From: Apostichopus japonicus
Taxonomy: Eukaryota; Echinodermata; Holothuroidea; Aspidochirotida; Stichopodidae
Assembly (NCBI RefSeq): GCF_037975245.1
Contig: NC_092576.1
Location: forward strand, 4,420,001-4,480,000
Length of the DNA stretch: 60,000 bases
Direction of reading: 5' to 3'
Shown here: positions 1-12,023 of the stretch, in pieces
How the letters are laid out: the number at the start of each line of letters is the position of its first letter
How positions within the stretch are numbered: position 1 is the first letter of the stretch
The notes under the pieces: model-generated
Databases searched by the model: none
Seen by the model: the letters and a program-made list of their open reading frames with translations, nothing else
What the model was told of the DNA's origin: nothing
Made by a program: the position numbers and the translations under genes

Positions 1-1260
1 TGATTGAATCTAGCAGTACATAATTAACTATTTGTTTATTTTCTTGAGTCGGATTCTAGCATTACATTACATAATTGACTTCTTGTTTTTTTTTAATTGA
101 TTCTAGCATTACATAATTGACTTCTTGTTTATTTTTTGATGGATTCTAGCATTACATAATTGACTTCTTGTTTATTTTTTTGATTGATTTACACATAATT
201 GACTTCTTGTTTATTTTTTTGATGTATTCTAGCATTACATAATTGACTTCTTGTTTATTTTTTGATGGATTCTAGCATTACATATAATTGACTTCTTGTT
301 TATTTTTTTGATTAATTTACATATAATTGACTTCTTGTTTATTTTTTCGATTGATTCTAGCATTACATAATTGACTTCTTGTTTATTTATTTTTTGATGG
401 ATTCTAGCATTACACAATTGACTTCTCCTTTATTTTGTTGGTTGATTCTAGCAATACATAATTAACTTTTGATAAGTTTTTTGATTGATTTTAGCATTAC
501 ATAATTGACTTCTTGTTTATTTATTTTTTGAGTGATTCTAGCATTACATAATTGACTTCTTGTTTATTTTTTTATTGATTCTAGCATTACATATAATTGA
601 TTTCTTGTTAAGTTTTTTTTAATTGATTCTAGCATTACACAATTGACTTCTTGTTTATCTTTTGATGGATTCTAGCATTATGTAATTGACTTCTCCTTTA
701 TTTTTTGATGGATTCTAGCATTATATAATTAACTTATTCTTTATTTTCTAGATTGATTCTAGCATTACATAATTGACTTCTTGTTTATATTTTGATTGAT
801 TCTAGCATTACATAATTGACTTCTCGTTTATTCTGTTGGTTGATTCTAGCATTACATAATTAACTTTTGTTAAGTTTTTTTGATTGATTCTAGCATTACA
901 TAATTGACTTATTCTTTATTTTCTAGATTGATTCTAGCATTACATAATTGACTTCTTGTTTATATTTTGATTGATTCTAGCATTACATAATTGACTTCTT
1001 GTTTATATTTTGATTGATTCTAGCATGACATAATTGACTTCTCGTTTATTCTGTTGGTTGATTCTAGCATTACATAATTAACTTTTGTTAAGTTTTTTTG
1101 ATTGATTCTAGCATTACATAATTGACTTATTCTTTATTTTCTAGATTGATTCTAGCATTACATAATTGACTTCTTGTTTATATTTTGATTGATTCTAGCA
1201 TTACACAATTGACTTCTTGTTTATATTTTGATTGATTATAGCATTACATAATTAACTTCT
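1..1260. repeat. Minisatellite, about 40-46 bp unit
   Basis: About 28 imperfect head-to-tail copies of a unit built around 'gattctagcattacataa' followed by 'ttgacttcttgtttatttt'. Copies differ in T-run length and in subtypes (for example 'ttctagattgattctagc'). Blocks of three to four units repeat as higher-order units between about 740 and 1250. The array starts at or before the window edge and stops about 20 bp before a splice acceptor, so it occupies the 3' end of an intron. No coding potential is seen; the short frames through it are repeat translations. Confidence 0.95.
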
Positions 1261-1280
1261 TCTTTATTTGTCGATTGCAG

Positions 1281-1414
1281 AAGAGGACACACAGTCTTTG
1301 AAAGCAATCGGAGCGATGACATTCATGGACAGTGGAATTTATTGGGATTTCGACGATACGATTTGTGATTTCGTAACAAGTACTCATATTTGCCCTGCTA
1401 TGAAAGGAGGTTAA
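1281..1414 (+). CDS. Terminal exon of a C-type-lectin-like protein (partial gene)
   Basis: The exon follows an acceptor (tcgattgcag, ending at 1280), begins with two bases of a split codon, and reads 43 codons to a TAA at 1412-1414. The peptide ends with the pattern G-x-Y-W-D-x5-C-x8-I-C-P, which matches the end of a C-type lectin domain (W-x-D-x2-C-x6-8-I-C). The cysteine usually placed upstream of this W appears to be absent. AATAAA occurs at 1421-1426, just after the stop. The rest of the gene lies left of the window, behind the minisatellite. The CTLD assignment rests on one short exon, so a different disulphide-rich fold remains possible. Confidence 0.5.
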
Positions 1415-2957
1415 TATATTAATAAACTATATTAATAAATTACTTTAAATTTCATTTTTCTATAGCGATGTCAGTACGGATGGAACGTGCTATGAAGTTA
1501 TGTAGAAATATATCATTATATCAGAGAAAAAAGAACACCCGATTACATATTGCACACATCTACCTCTTATAAATATTCATCTTAAAAATCTCAATAAAAT
1601 CTGATTTGAGTTATGAATTTATTCAGTACTAAACACTTATCACATATTTGTTTATCAACAAACCTTGTGGTTCTTTGGGCATCTAATATAATACTTAATT
1701 TAAGGACAACTTGAAAACGCACACCCATTATAGTCCAAACGAATAGTGTCTAAAATGGCAGAAGTTGTATACCATACCAAAGTTTATTAAGCAGTCATAT
1801 TTCTAATGTACGTTTCTGAATCACATAGCTCTGAATGTTGACAGTATCAGAATGGTAATTCGGTTGAAATGTTTAATAGGTTGATGTTATTCATATTTCT
1901 TGGAATGGATACCTTACTTTTCTCAACCTGCAAAACTCATTTTGAAACTTGAAGATATTTTGTTATGAAATTATGAAACTATACATGTTATGTATATGAA
2001 CATGCAAGTTGTATCCACCCCCCCCCCCTCTCCCCATCCAACTTGTACAACTTCCACAGTTTTGTAGTATTAGTGTTAAAAAATGTATGGCCAGTGACAC
2101 TACCCATAATTTATGCAAAGTACAACAATTTATTTTTCAAAGAAAATCTTTGTTAATTATTCCTCTGTGAGTTATAACTATGAATCATAAGACTGGTCTT
2201 ACCACCGAGGCATGTAGAATAATTGTAACCGAGTTTTGGATTATTTGACCGGTAACGAAAATTTCAGTTCTGGTTTACAATATTAAATATATTACTTTTT
2301 GAATTGTCACTTGCATATTGTAATTAAAGACACATTATGCTACTTTTCACTTGATGCCAACCAAATTTTCTTTTGTTTAATTATTTTGCCGACAGAAAGC
2401 CGCTATTTCGAGAAAGAACTTTTCATTGGTTATATACCAAAGGTGAACAACCTACTATCATTCTATAAATTCTATAAAATAAAATAAATTCTATAAATAA
2501 CTGATAGCTAAGATGATCTATGGCATTTATTACAGGCTACCGATGGTGAAATCCTTAACAATAAAACTACAATAACACGACCAGAATATTGAATATGTAG
2601 ATTTATGAATATGTATGAATATGTAGATCGTTCTTTAACGCGATTGTGACGTTCTGCTTGTCTGTTCTGTTTAACGGTTCGCTCCTTTTTAAGTGTCAAT
2701 CATTCTACAAATGAACAAAGAATAAGAAGGCTTAATTCTTGTTTCGTAAATGAGCGATCAAGTCACTAAAAGGCAAATTAAAATGCTACATCTTTAATAA
2801 CTAACTGGATTCACTGTTAAGGAAAAAGAGGGATTGCAATTTAAGCTGTATTATTTCAAAATGGCACATGTCATTTATATCAATAATATTGTTGACTTTG
2901 AACTGTCTTTAATTACTTTGATATCCATTACTGTAATGTTTCATATTTACTTCAAAG
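1415..2957. other. AT-rich non-coding stretch
   Basis: No supported gene. It contains the probable 3' UTR of the preceding exon, a second AATAAA near 1592, and a short C run near 2019-2029. Only short random reading frames are present. Confidence 0.6.
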
Positions 2958-3150
2958 ATCGCTTCTCGGCCTTTTGGCTAAGATCATGTGTAGTATCTGT
3001 TCCCTTAGGGAATGGTGATACACACCTGACGATGATCACACAGTCACAGTCCCGATGCAAGGGGACTGGGGCTGAGAGCGGATCAGTCGTTTGGTAGTTT
3101 GGTTTTCGTGCCCAGGTTCTTTCCTGGGTGACTTTTTCTTAAAAAGTACT
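2958..3150 (+). ncRNA. U2-snRNA-headed chimeric small RNA or SINE-like sequence
   Basis: The first 45 bases (2958-3002) match the 5' end of U2 snRNA with one substitution. They include the 5' stem-loop and the GUAGUA branch-site-recognition element. After 'gtagtatctgttc' the similarity to U2 stops abruptly. What follows is different but structured: a perfect 7-bp hairpin (CAGTCCC/GGGACTG, about 3046-3067) and a second (CCCAGG/CCTGGG, about 3110-3128) followed by a T-rich run. Because the Sm site and the 3' domains of U2 are missing, it cannot be a normal U2 gene. It may be a SINE with an snRNA-derived head, a template-switch retrogene, or a divergent snRNA-like gene. Confidence 0.6.
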
Positions 3151-3159
3151 TCAAAGTAT

Positions 3160-4190
3160 TAGGGTTCTGCCCTTTTACAGATTCAGGGAAACCCATTGAT
3201 TTTTCTCTAATGTTTTCATGCCCTGTTTGAATGTTGTTATACTTCCTTCTTCTAACGTAAATCTCTTTCATTCTCTCTATTAAAGGCAACGTATTCAATC
3301 GACTGGCAGGTGACAAATCAAGATGACAAAAGACTTGCTGGGCTCGTCATAAATAACTGTACTTTCAATTGATTATAAGTGTCGAGAATGCACACGTCGG
3401 TAACTTGCGGGTAAACGGTCCAAGTAATTATTCGTTTGCTATAAAGGCATTAAATTGTTAACCATTAAAAGAGGATTATTTTTTATCAGACGTCTGGGGC
3501 TCTGGGGGCATTGCAGCAATGCATATGAACCCCGCAAAGGAGAGTTCTCGCTCACCGAAACCCAGTCATGCTTTGGGCTTCGGTGAGCATTGTTTTGAGA
3601 AAAAAAATGTTAGCACTTCTTGACGCTCGGATATGGCACTCTCAAATTAATTTTAACTATGTTTGTAGGTGGTCGATTTCAGTGACTTTTGTTTGCGAAA
3701 CTTGTCATACAACTTTGTGGGGGGCGTTTACCAAGATTTTAGATTCTACCCTATTAGCGTACCATATTTGCTATCCGCAAATTTGTCAAGTTATTGCCGC
3801 AAATCTGGCATATAAAGTCACTTTCAACATGGTAACCTCGGAAGATCGTCTCCAAGGGGTGTTAAATAGATCGATTTTGAGACCGGCTAGCTTTCTTGAG
3901 ACCGACTGCAGTGAATGGCTGAGCAAAGATTCCAAACTTAAACCCAAAAAAGTGACAATTTGGCTGTGGGCACAGAGTGGTAGCATTTTCAAGTTCATGG
4001 CCTCTGTTAAAGATTTTGAAGATCATAAATGCATGAAAGAAAGAGGAATTACTCTTATTTCACTCTGTGGCATACAATAGCCCCGAAACCTTTAGCGTTT
4101 CTGAAAACCTCATTTTCGTAGCGAGTGTTAAGGACGGCAAAACACTTCACAGAGCATTTGTTTACCTTTGTTGTTAGCAGTTAATATTAT
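3160..4190. other. Non-coding stretch with a strong hairpin
   Basis: No gene is supported. It contains a hairpin at 3550-3588 with a perfect 10-bp outer stem (GCTCACCGAA / TTCGGTGAGC) and a further 4-bp inner stem. A 170-codon open frame at 3568-4080 has no recognisable domain and starts inside that hairpin, so I do not call it. Confidence 0.5.
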
Positions 4191-4354
4191 ACAAATGATG
4201 AATGGTTATGAGTGCAAGAGTGCAAATATTTCATAAGTTAAAAGATGGTATGTTCCAATCAACGAGGCGCAATCGAGTTAAATTAAACAAATTACATCTT
4301 TTAACGAATTAAATATTTGCACAATTGCACGAATGGAAACCATTCATTATTTGT
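4191..4354. repeat. Foldback inverted repeat (MITE-like)
   Basis: The left arm 4191-4247 and right arm 4295-4354 are reverse complements over most of their length, including GTTAAAAGATG with CATCTTTTAAC and GTGCAAATATTT with AAATATTTGCAC, separated by small symmetric mismatched loops. The intervening loop is about 47 bp. The structure resembles a foldback element or a small MITE. No target-site duplication or transposase is evident. Confidence 0.6.
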
Positions 4355-4930
4355 TTCATACAACACCTTCAAAGTTGGAAATAATTGGATGTAAAATGCA
4401 CTCATGCAACAAATTGTTTTTAACAGACAGGTTTGTCTGCTCTCTTACCATTGAAAAAAGTGCTATCAAAAAGTGCAACCCATGGTTCTATTTCATAGAG
4501 TGGAATAGAGCGGATTTTGCATGCAATCAACGAGCAATTGACCAATCAAATGACCAGAATACAATTAGGTGTTGTATAATGTATTTACACGCAAAGTATT
4601 TTATGGGGTGCAGTTCATAGGATAGGCAGAATTGGACTGTGTGGTATTAAGCTATATAGGAGATGATTCTAAGAAAATTCAAAATATTGAATTATAAATC
4701 ATAGTTTCTGTCTTAGTTGTCAAACAATTGCCAGACAAGTGAAGAAATAAATTAGAAACTTCATCCAAGAATTTGCTACTAAAATAAATCATACATTATG
4801 TATCACTTTAAGCCTTCACTAAAGTTCCATGCAAGTCTCTGGTTACGTTCTGTTCCTACGAAACGATTAATCCCGAGTCATATACACAAAATAATTAAGT
4901 ACTAATAACACAATCTACCACTAAAATATA
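4355..4930. other. Nothing recognisable
   Basis: AT-rich DNA with only short unsupported reading frames. Confidence 0.5.
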
Positions 4931-5078
4931 CTGTCTGCCTGTCGTCTGCGTGTCGTCTGCCTGTCGTCTGCGTGTCGTCTGCCTGTCGTCTGCGTGTCGT
5001 CTGCCTGTCGTCTGCCTGTCGGCTGCCTGTCGGCTGCCTGTCGGCTGCCTGTCGTCTGCCTGTCGTCTGCCTGTGGTC
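4931..5078. repeat. 11-bp tandem repeat
   Basis: About 13 copies of an 11-bp unit (cctgtcgtctg with variants cgtgtcgtctg and cctgtcggctg). Because 11 is not a multiple of three, all frames stay open through it and give a spurious Gln/Thr/Asp/Arg repeat peptide on the minus strand. Confidence 0.95.
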
Positions 5079-8000
5079 TGAGCATCGTGCATGTTATGGG
5101 TTTTTGCGTTTACATTGAGTCATCACAAATCACGATATATGTTTTTATCTGTAAACATTGTACCATACAGGGGTAATGTTCGGGCATTTCTTGCGAAAGT
5201 TGTATTCTTTTAGATGTTGGTATTTCAATAAAACTGAGTAATTAAATTGTGGTTTGTCGTTCTATTCAACTCTGCATTTGTACTGCAAATACTGTGATTG
5301 AGCCATAACGGTATGGTACTATACAATTGCTTCACAAACACTGTCCTCAACACGTAAAAGTTGTTGCTACAGCAAGCCTTAATAAACCTAAAGTTAGATT
5401 ATATGCAACGATAACCTCAATTTGAACTTTTCGAAAATAGAATGTGAAACTCTAAATTGATCGGCTTCTGAATAGTCGCTAGACAGTATGTGATAATGCT
5501 TACTATATGATAAAGACGGAGTCAATGATTGAATCATATATGGTATGTTCTCGTACGAATTATGATTCTGCATTTTATTTGTCATCAACACATGTACAGG
5601 TAAACGTTTGTTTATTATATCGATCAGCTAATATGTATTCCTACTTTACTCTCAGTTACTGTGTAACAAGAATGATTTTACCGCTACCACATTTTAAATT
5701 GATAAATAAAATCGTGTTTGTTCTGGGTTTTTTTTTTTCATTCTCATTTGGTTGAAATTGGTTTATACATCACAACGTTGTCAAGGCCATCTTGATTAGA
5801 GATAAAATTGGGGGAAAGTAGTAGATTATGCTAACATTTATTCTTACGCAAAAGTTACATATTGAGCCAATTGATTCAAGTGGTGGACGGATTATGAAAA
5901 GCCTTCAAAAAAAAATGTCTGCAGGGTTTAATTATTTTTTTGAGGGATGGGGCGGTTTTATACATAATAGAGTCCACTAATTGAGATGATAATTAAGATG
6001 TTTCTTACGAGTCGTTTTCTTGTAAGGTAAAGTTTCTGCAATATGACAGCTTAGGAAAACCAAATGTTAAGGACATATCTTGTCCAGTATAATATGGAGA
6101 GCATTGGATAGTTAAGGTTTTGATAGTCTTTCTGTTCCATAGTTCATTAACGAGTAAGTCCATGTAAGTTGATCATTTATAGTATTCTTCAAACCTTAAA
6201 CGCTATAAATATAGGACATGCAAGTTATATCATTTGTAAAAACCACTTGACCTGTAGTATTTACAGTTTACCAACCTGATAACAATTAAGATAGAAAACA
6301 GGATTTCTTAGAAGATAGATCAGGTTGTTGTATAGCCGTTAATTAGGTTACCTATATTACCTACTTTTTTATGCTGTTAGTTAGAAAATACGTACTAAAT
6401 CAATTATAGCTAAAGTTGAGCAGAAACAACTTGTTAACGCGCCAAGTTCAAATTAAAACCTAAAAGTTAATACTAATTTGGCAAAGATCGTAACTATCTG
6501 GTTACTTTTGATAGTTTCAAAGTCAATCGTATCATCCGCATATGCAACTTTCTTTTTTGTTTAACAATTAACCTCACTTTCTTGTTAGATTGAACAAACG
6601 CTATAAGTGACATTACGGAATGTGTAACCAAATTCCCAAAACAATGTAAACATGTCTAAAGCAATATAAGCATGTCCGAATCTAATATAAGTATGTCCAA
6701 ACATAATATTAGTATGTCTAGTTAATATGAGAGTGTACAAAGTTGAAGTGCGCGCTGTTACACTCAAGAATTTTCTATTATTTTTCGACATTCGTATATT
6801 ATTTTGAACATGCTCCTAATTTGTTTTGACAATTATATTAGATTCGGCATGTGTATATACACTTGCATATGCTTATATATTTTTTGGGGACAAATCCCTA
6901 CTTTTTCCTAAGCTACCGTTAATCATTTAAAACGCTGGTTCACCAGTCGATTAATATTACTATTGCGCCCTCTTAACCTTGAAATTCATAACTATTCTAG
7001 GATAGTGAAAGAAGCTGCTACTTGGAGCAGCTACCTAACTTGACATCCAATCTATTAGATCTTACAACCTTGTTAGATTATTGGAATGATCTGGAATGTA
7101 TTAAATGGTTACATGATACTTACATTTTGCCCAGATTTACACAGATGAATGTAATACCAACTCTGGATGACATGAATGGACAATTACAGTACAGTTAGTG
7201 TAGTTTCGCTTGAAACAAAATTCTGCAACTGCTTCCGGAAATGACTCTCGCTTAACATTATAATTAGACTCCGCCAAAAAATATGTAAACATAATTGGTG
7301 ACTTTTAGCAATCGAAACTCTCTGCTCTAATTCCAGGATTTAGTTGCATATTCAATGCTTCATAGGTATTTCGATATGTTTCTATTTCGCTACAATGCAC
7401 GTAGTATCGACTGGGCATATCTGTGACAAACTTGTAAAGATGATTAAAATCAGAGGATGAAAATCTGGTGGATTTTGATAAGTAGTTTCCCAAAACTATC
7501 AAATTCCCTTGCTACATTATCAAACACCATAATTCTTCTCTTTTCTTAACTTTTACGTATAGTTTCGTACCCAGATTCTGTATCATAACGCTGGAAATCA
7601 ATCTTATGGAATGATTTCACCTTGTGAAATGCCATGTCATATACTTTATAAAGTTGCATGAAAAATGTCATTTCCCAGCACAAGTACATCGAGAGGTTGC
7701 TAAGTGCCGACTATGTATGTAACACATTGAAGCAGCACGATCATCCTGGGGCGTCGCATCGATGTCTGTATCACTCTATATGTTACATACTTTTAAAAGG
7801 GAGGACAACTCCCCTAAATTTACCATTTTAGTCTAGCGCCGTCATTCACAGACTCCGCGCAATCCCCAACCGCGAGCTGTTTCGTACTAACGTGTGTGTA
7901 CAGGCATGATGAACACGAGCTGGCTTGAGACTTCTCGATACGAGGAACTCCCCCCCCCCTCACTCCCGCGAGCCTTCACGTGACCCTCGAGGAAGGCAGC

Positions 8001-8100
8001 AATGCTTTAATTTTCGCTGTTGAACGAAACCTAGCACTGAAAATATAGTAGTAACGATTGTAATACGTAAGCTGTCGGGCCGGCCGCGCCAAACACCGTT
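5079..8100. other. Intergenic, nothing recognisable
   Basis: Low-complexity AT-rich DNA. Short frames (for example at 6585-6791 on minus) show no domain and no exon signals that chain together. A G/C-rich patch near 7830-8100 contains a C run at 7950-7958. Confidence 0.5.
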
Positions 8101-8102
8101 AG

Positions 8103-8710
8103 TCACGTCTGCCGAATAGTTGATGATGGGCAGTGATGCTGACAGGGGACGGATGATGATGGACGAGTGATGATGATGGGGAACAGATGATGATGGAGAG
8201 CGATTATGACAGATGATTTGGGGTGTGGGTCGGGGGGGGGGTGATGATTGCGGGGATGGCTGATGATGTGGAAGGGATGATAATGTGAACTGGTAATGAT
8301 CGGGACGGAGTGATGATGGGGCGGCATGATGACCAGGAACTGATGGAGAGGGTTGATGACTGGGGAGGGATTATGACAGGAACGGATGATGTTGGGGGGA
8401 TGGGGTGAAGATTGCAGGGAACGCTGATGATGGATAGGGGTAATGATTGGGGTAGGAAGGTCATGGGTGCAGCATGATGTCAGGGAACGGATGATGGAGG
8501 AGGAATGATGATGGGAAGTGATGATGATGGGGACGGATGATCATGACGAGGTATGGATATTGTAGGGGGGGGGGGCGGATGATGATAGGAGAGCTGATGA
8601 CTGGGAGGAATGATGATAGGGACGTATGATGACGATGACGACGATGACGACGACGACGATGATGATTGGGAGGGATGCTGATGCGGGACGGGTGAAGATG
8701 ATGGCTTAGA
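8103..8710. repeat. Degenerate GATGATG-rich satellite
   Basis: Imperfect tandem copies built from 'gatgatggggaacg' and 'ggatgatgatgg' elements with G-runs. It ends in a cleaner trinucleotide tract (gatgacgacgacgatgatga) near 8625-8665. The minus-strand frames through it (Ser/His/Pro-rich) are repeat translations. Confidence 0.9.
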
Positions 8711-9179
8711 TTTACAAAGTTGCAAGTTACGATTTTCTTTCATAATTCACTAAATAACATGATTGAGAAAAACCATCACATGTGTTAATTCACAAGATCC
8801 ATACTGCAAATTGTGCAACAATGTTTCCAAAATAGTGTCTCGGGACAATCAGGCGCAAATGAACATTTAACTTTGCCTATGAAGACTGGTGTTGACTATG
8901 TTCAAAATACGTCACCATTTTAAATTCCCTCTAACATTTACGACTACGGGAACCCGCATATCTGCTGCCACCTAAAATACGATATTTCATATCGGATGAA
9001 TTTGAAAGTACCAATATTAACCTTTATGACTGACATAACTTACTGAACAATGTCAACTTTACCCACTCAACCACGTCACTAAATGGCGTTTTAAAAATAA
9101 TACCCATATAACATAATTACTGGGCTTCGATGTACTTGCCCGAAAGCTCAACAAGAATATATAAAAATATAATCCATGG

Positions 9180-9810
9180 AGTTACATATCTCAACTCTTC
9201 AATGAAGGAATGGATGGATCTACAGTGATCCTTAACAACTACATTAGTACTATTTTAAAATTTGTCACATTATTCTCTATACTGGGGTTTAATCACATCT
9301 ATTAGTTTGAACTTGATTGGCCTCACGGTCTAGAAGGAGTTCAAGACACACTTTTTCACACAACTTAGAACAATTGTACGTTTAGACTCAATTGACCTTT
9401 GACCCCAACCGTAAACACCAAATATGAAAATATGAATCTAAGAGACTGACGTCGGTCAGCTTGCGGCTTTGATAAGCCAATGAGGCTTCTTCGCGAGTTC
9501 CTGCTTGCAGGAGGATCTAATATACATACATACAAATGTGTCTTATTTTAAAATAAATTGGACTTATCGTCTAGGAGGAGTTCGCCAAACACTATTTCTC
9601 ACAATTTAGACCAAGTTGACCTTTGGCATACATTGACCTTTCACTGCGACCCTTAACAGCCACAAAAGTATTATTTTAAAGTTTGTCCCATCATTCTCTG
9701 CATACCGTATGGTCTAAATTCCTTTTCCAACATATTGACGCGTAGGTGATGGCTAAAAACCAATTTTTTAGATTTCTTGAACTCTGTCTTTTGACCTTTG
9801 ATAAATACCA
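9180..9810. repeat. Diverged dispersed repeat with TTGACCTTTGACC motifs
   Basis: Two diverged copies of a segment are recognisable at about 9225-9420 and 9540-9800. Shared pieces include 'gtctagaaggagttc' with 'gtctaggaggagttc', and 'ttttaaaatttgtcacatt' with 'ttttaaagtttgtcccat'. Both carry 'ttgacctttg'. Between them lies a short retroposon-like end with a tail of TACA repeats (9515-9535). The element class is not recognised. Confidence 0.5.
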
Positions 9811-10525
9811 TGGCTTAAAGGTGTGTAATGATTTAAAGATAAGTTTTATGGTTTGTTTCACTGTGGAAAGTGTATCCATGTGAAGGAAAAAACATTCTGG
9901 GCGAGCGCCCTCCCTTTAGCTCAAAATGTACGGTTAGTAAGACTCTTTCAAGGTTTATTATTAACGAGGGGTACTTTTAGTAGTGGACTAGTATTAGTAT
10001 ACAAGTGCAGGCTTACCTTGTTATACCTCATTCTTTTTAAGTCACACTCATATCTATTTTAAGTTGATATTCCATTGCTTCTTAAAAGGATGTATTTTAT
10101 TAGCAGATCTTGTTTCAAATGCTGTGAAGAGAGACATGTTAACTTTATGGTTGCTGAGTTAGTCTTAAACGGATAGCATTTTGTCAGTCATGTATTGTGC
10201 TTATAGAGGTTGAAACTTAAAGCAGTATAGTACATCAGAACTTAACGCAGTATATAGTCAATATTATTTTGCTTAGTTTAAAGTTGTTGTTTTATATAGG
10301 TAGACGTGACAATGACGTATTGGTCGCAACTATACTTGTACTTTCAATATCATCCTGCGTTGGATTAACACCACTTCTCGTTGAATTGTTATGATGTCAT
10401 AATGATGTCTATTCCATGTTTCCTTTGGAATTAGTTTTAGGGGTGATCATATTTTTCCTAGGATGTGTAAATATTGTATAGTTATTTTAGTTTTCTGATT
10501 ATTGTTTATATTATTTTCTTCACAG

Positions 10526-10640
10526 GCGGGCATACAATCCGGTGACTATATTCATAGCCACTGCCCTCTTGATTTGGATCTTGATCTCTGTCTGTAGTTG
10601 CATGTTTAAATACATGGCGCCAACGAAAAAAAATGGGTAA
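10526..10640 (+). CDS. Candidate terminal exon: transmembrane segment plus short tail
   Basis: The exon follows a good acceptor (ttttcttcacag, ending at 10525). Starting after one base of a split codon, it reads 37 codons to TAA at 10638-10640. The peptide contains about 20 hydrophobic residues (VTIFIATALLIWILISVCSC), then a short basic tail ending in PTKKNG. This looks like the last exon of a single-pass membrane protein. No partner exon was recognised upstream, so the gene it belongs to is unknown and it could be a decayed remnant. Confidence 0.35.
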
Positions 10641-10785
10641 AATACAAAATATTGATTTTTTGGTGTATTTTGTCCACGACATCCTTACACATATAAATAT
10701 AATAATCCCAAAGGATCACATGACGTTTCCAAACAAAACAAGTCCTTAGGGTGAAAGTTCGCTAGTCTCTGCATGTTATCGTCAA

Positions 10786-11195
10786 TCAAATAATCAATCA
10801 ATCAATCAATCAGAAGACATTTATATAGCGCCAAAATCAACAGAAATTGTTCAAAGGCGCTAAATGTACCATAGCGTGTACAACTTAGCCTTGGTCATTG
10901 GTAACTCGTCACACTTACACACCAAAGTGTGCGCGCTTCATTCAATCTCTCCTGGGGCACCACAGTGCACCACGGTGTCCCCCGGGTGACTTCCCATAGG
11001 GTGCAGCCACAAACTGGCGCACGCAACTATATTTACAAGTTATACCTCGCAAGTCCCCATTTATACACATGGTTGAAGAGAGGCAATGGAGATAAAGTGC
11101 CTTGCCCAAGGACACAACGCAATCATCTGGCCAGGGCTGGAACCTGTAATCCTTAGATCACCAGTCCACTGCCTTAACCACTTGACCACAACGCC
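10786..11195 (-). mobile_element. tRNA-derived SINE, minus orientation
   Basis: Read on the minus strand the element begins near 11195 with a tRNA-like head: A-box-like 'tggtcaagtggttaagg' and B-box 'ggttccagccc'. A body containing 'gtgtccttgggcaag' follows. It ends with a tail of GATT repeats (10786-10812 on +). The body is clearly related to the SINE at 25620-25920. A C run flanks the head. Confidence 0.85.
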
Positions 11196-11199
11196 CCCC

Positions 11200-12020
11200 C
11201 CCCCCCCCTCCCTCTCGTCATGCAGTCTGCGACGATTCCTGATTGACTAGTGGTAACTATATATATACCCACACTGTTAAACTCCTCACAGTACTGACCT
11301 GCATGGTGAACAATTACATACTCTCAATTTAACTGGGTTTCTGATCAGTCTTGGAGACAAACTTCAGTTTGAAACTCTTTCAAAGCATGACCAATTATGG
11401 AAAAGAAGTCATGCACCTTCAAGAGTCGTGTTCAATTCACAATCTATATGTACTTAGTTTATTTAGATCTTTATCGCATTTAGGTGACATAGCTTAATGT
11501 TAACCTTCAGACCTATATGTCGTAATATTTACCGTGGGACTATTCATTTACGTACAAATGAGTTTACTTAACTTTAGTATATCGTTATGGTCAGATGTAT
11601 ATAGATAGAACACATACTAATTGGCTGAAAGATATTTTATTTCTCTTTTTCTTCATTAAAAATTGTAAGTTGTAAATTTTACTTTGTTTGAAATACTATC
11701 CATTATAATATCTCCCTCCACTGATTAGTTATTGTAAATGAATCTGAAATTCACCAGAGTTATACAAACGAGAATTTACCTAATAACTTAAACAGTACTT
11801 CAATGGCTTTACTCTGTATAATTTGCTACTCATTTAGCTTTCAAAGCAGTTCCAGCAATTGTCAAAAAAAAAACCCACAAATATACACAGTTGGATAGCT
11901 TGTGCATGGTAAAATATGTTTTTAAGAAGAACATTATGTAGAAATGAATAATAGAAGAAAATACATGAAATGACTAAATAAACATATACCCTCCGAGGAT
12001 GTATTACTTTGGGTTTATTT
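11200..12020. other. Nothing recognisable
   Basis: AT-rich non-coding DNA. Confidence 0.5.
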
Positions 12021-12023
12021 GTT

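Noticed and set aside
3568-4080. 170-codon plus-strand open frame
   Set aside because: No recognisable motif, starts within a hairpin, no splice or promoter context; no support beyond length.
4895-5176. Gln/Asp/Arg/Thr repeat peptide
   Set aside because: Produced by an 11-bp tandem repeat open in all frames.
9360-9410. Nuclear-receptor-type TGACC direct repeats (DR1-like)
   Set aside because: The motif recurs as part of a dispersed repeat, with no gene promoter nearby; no regulatory role can be supported.
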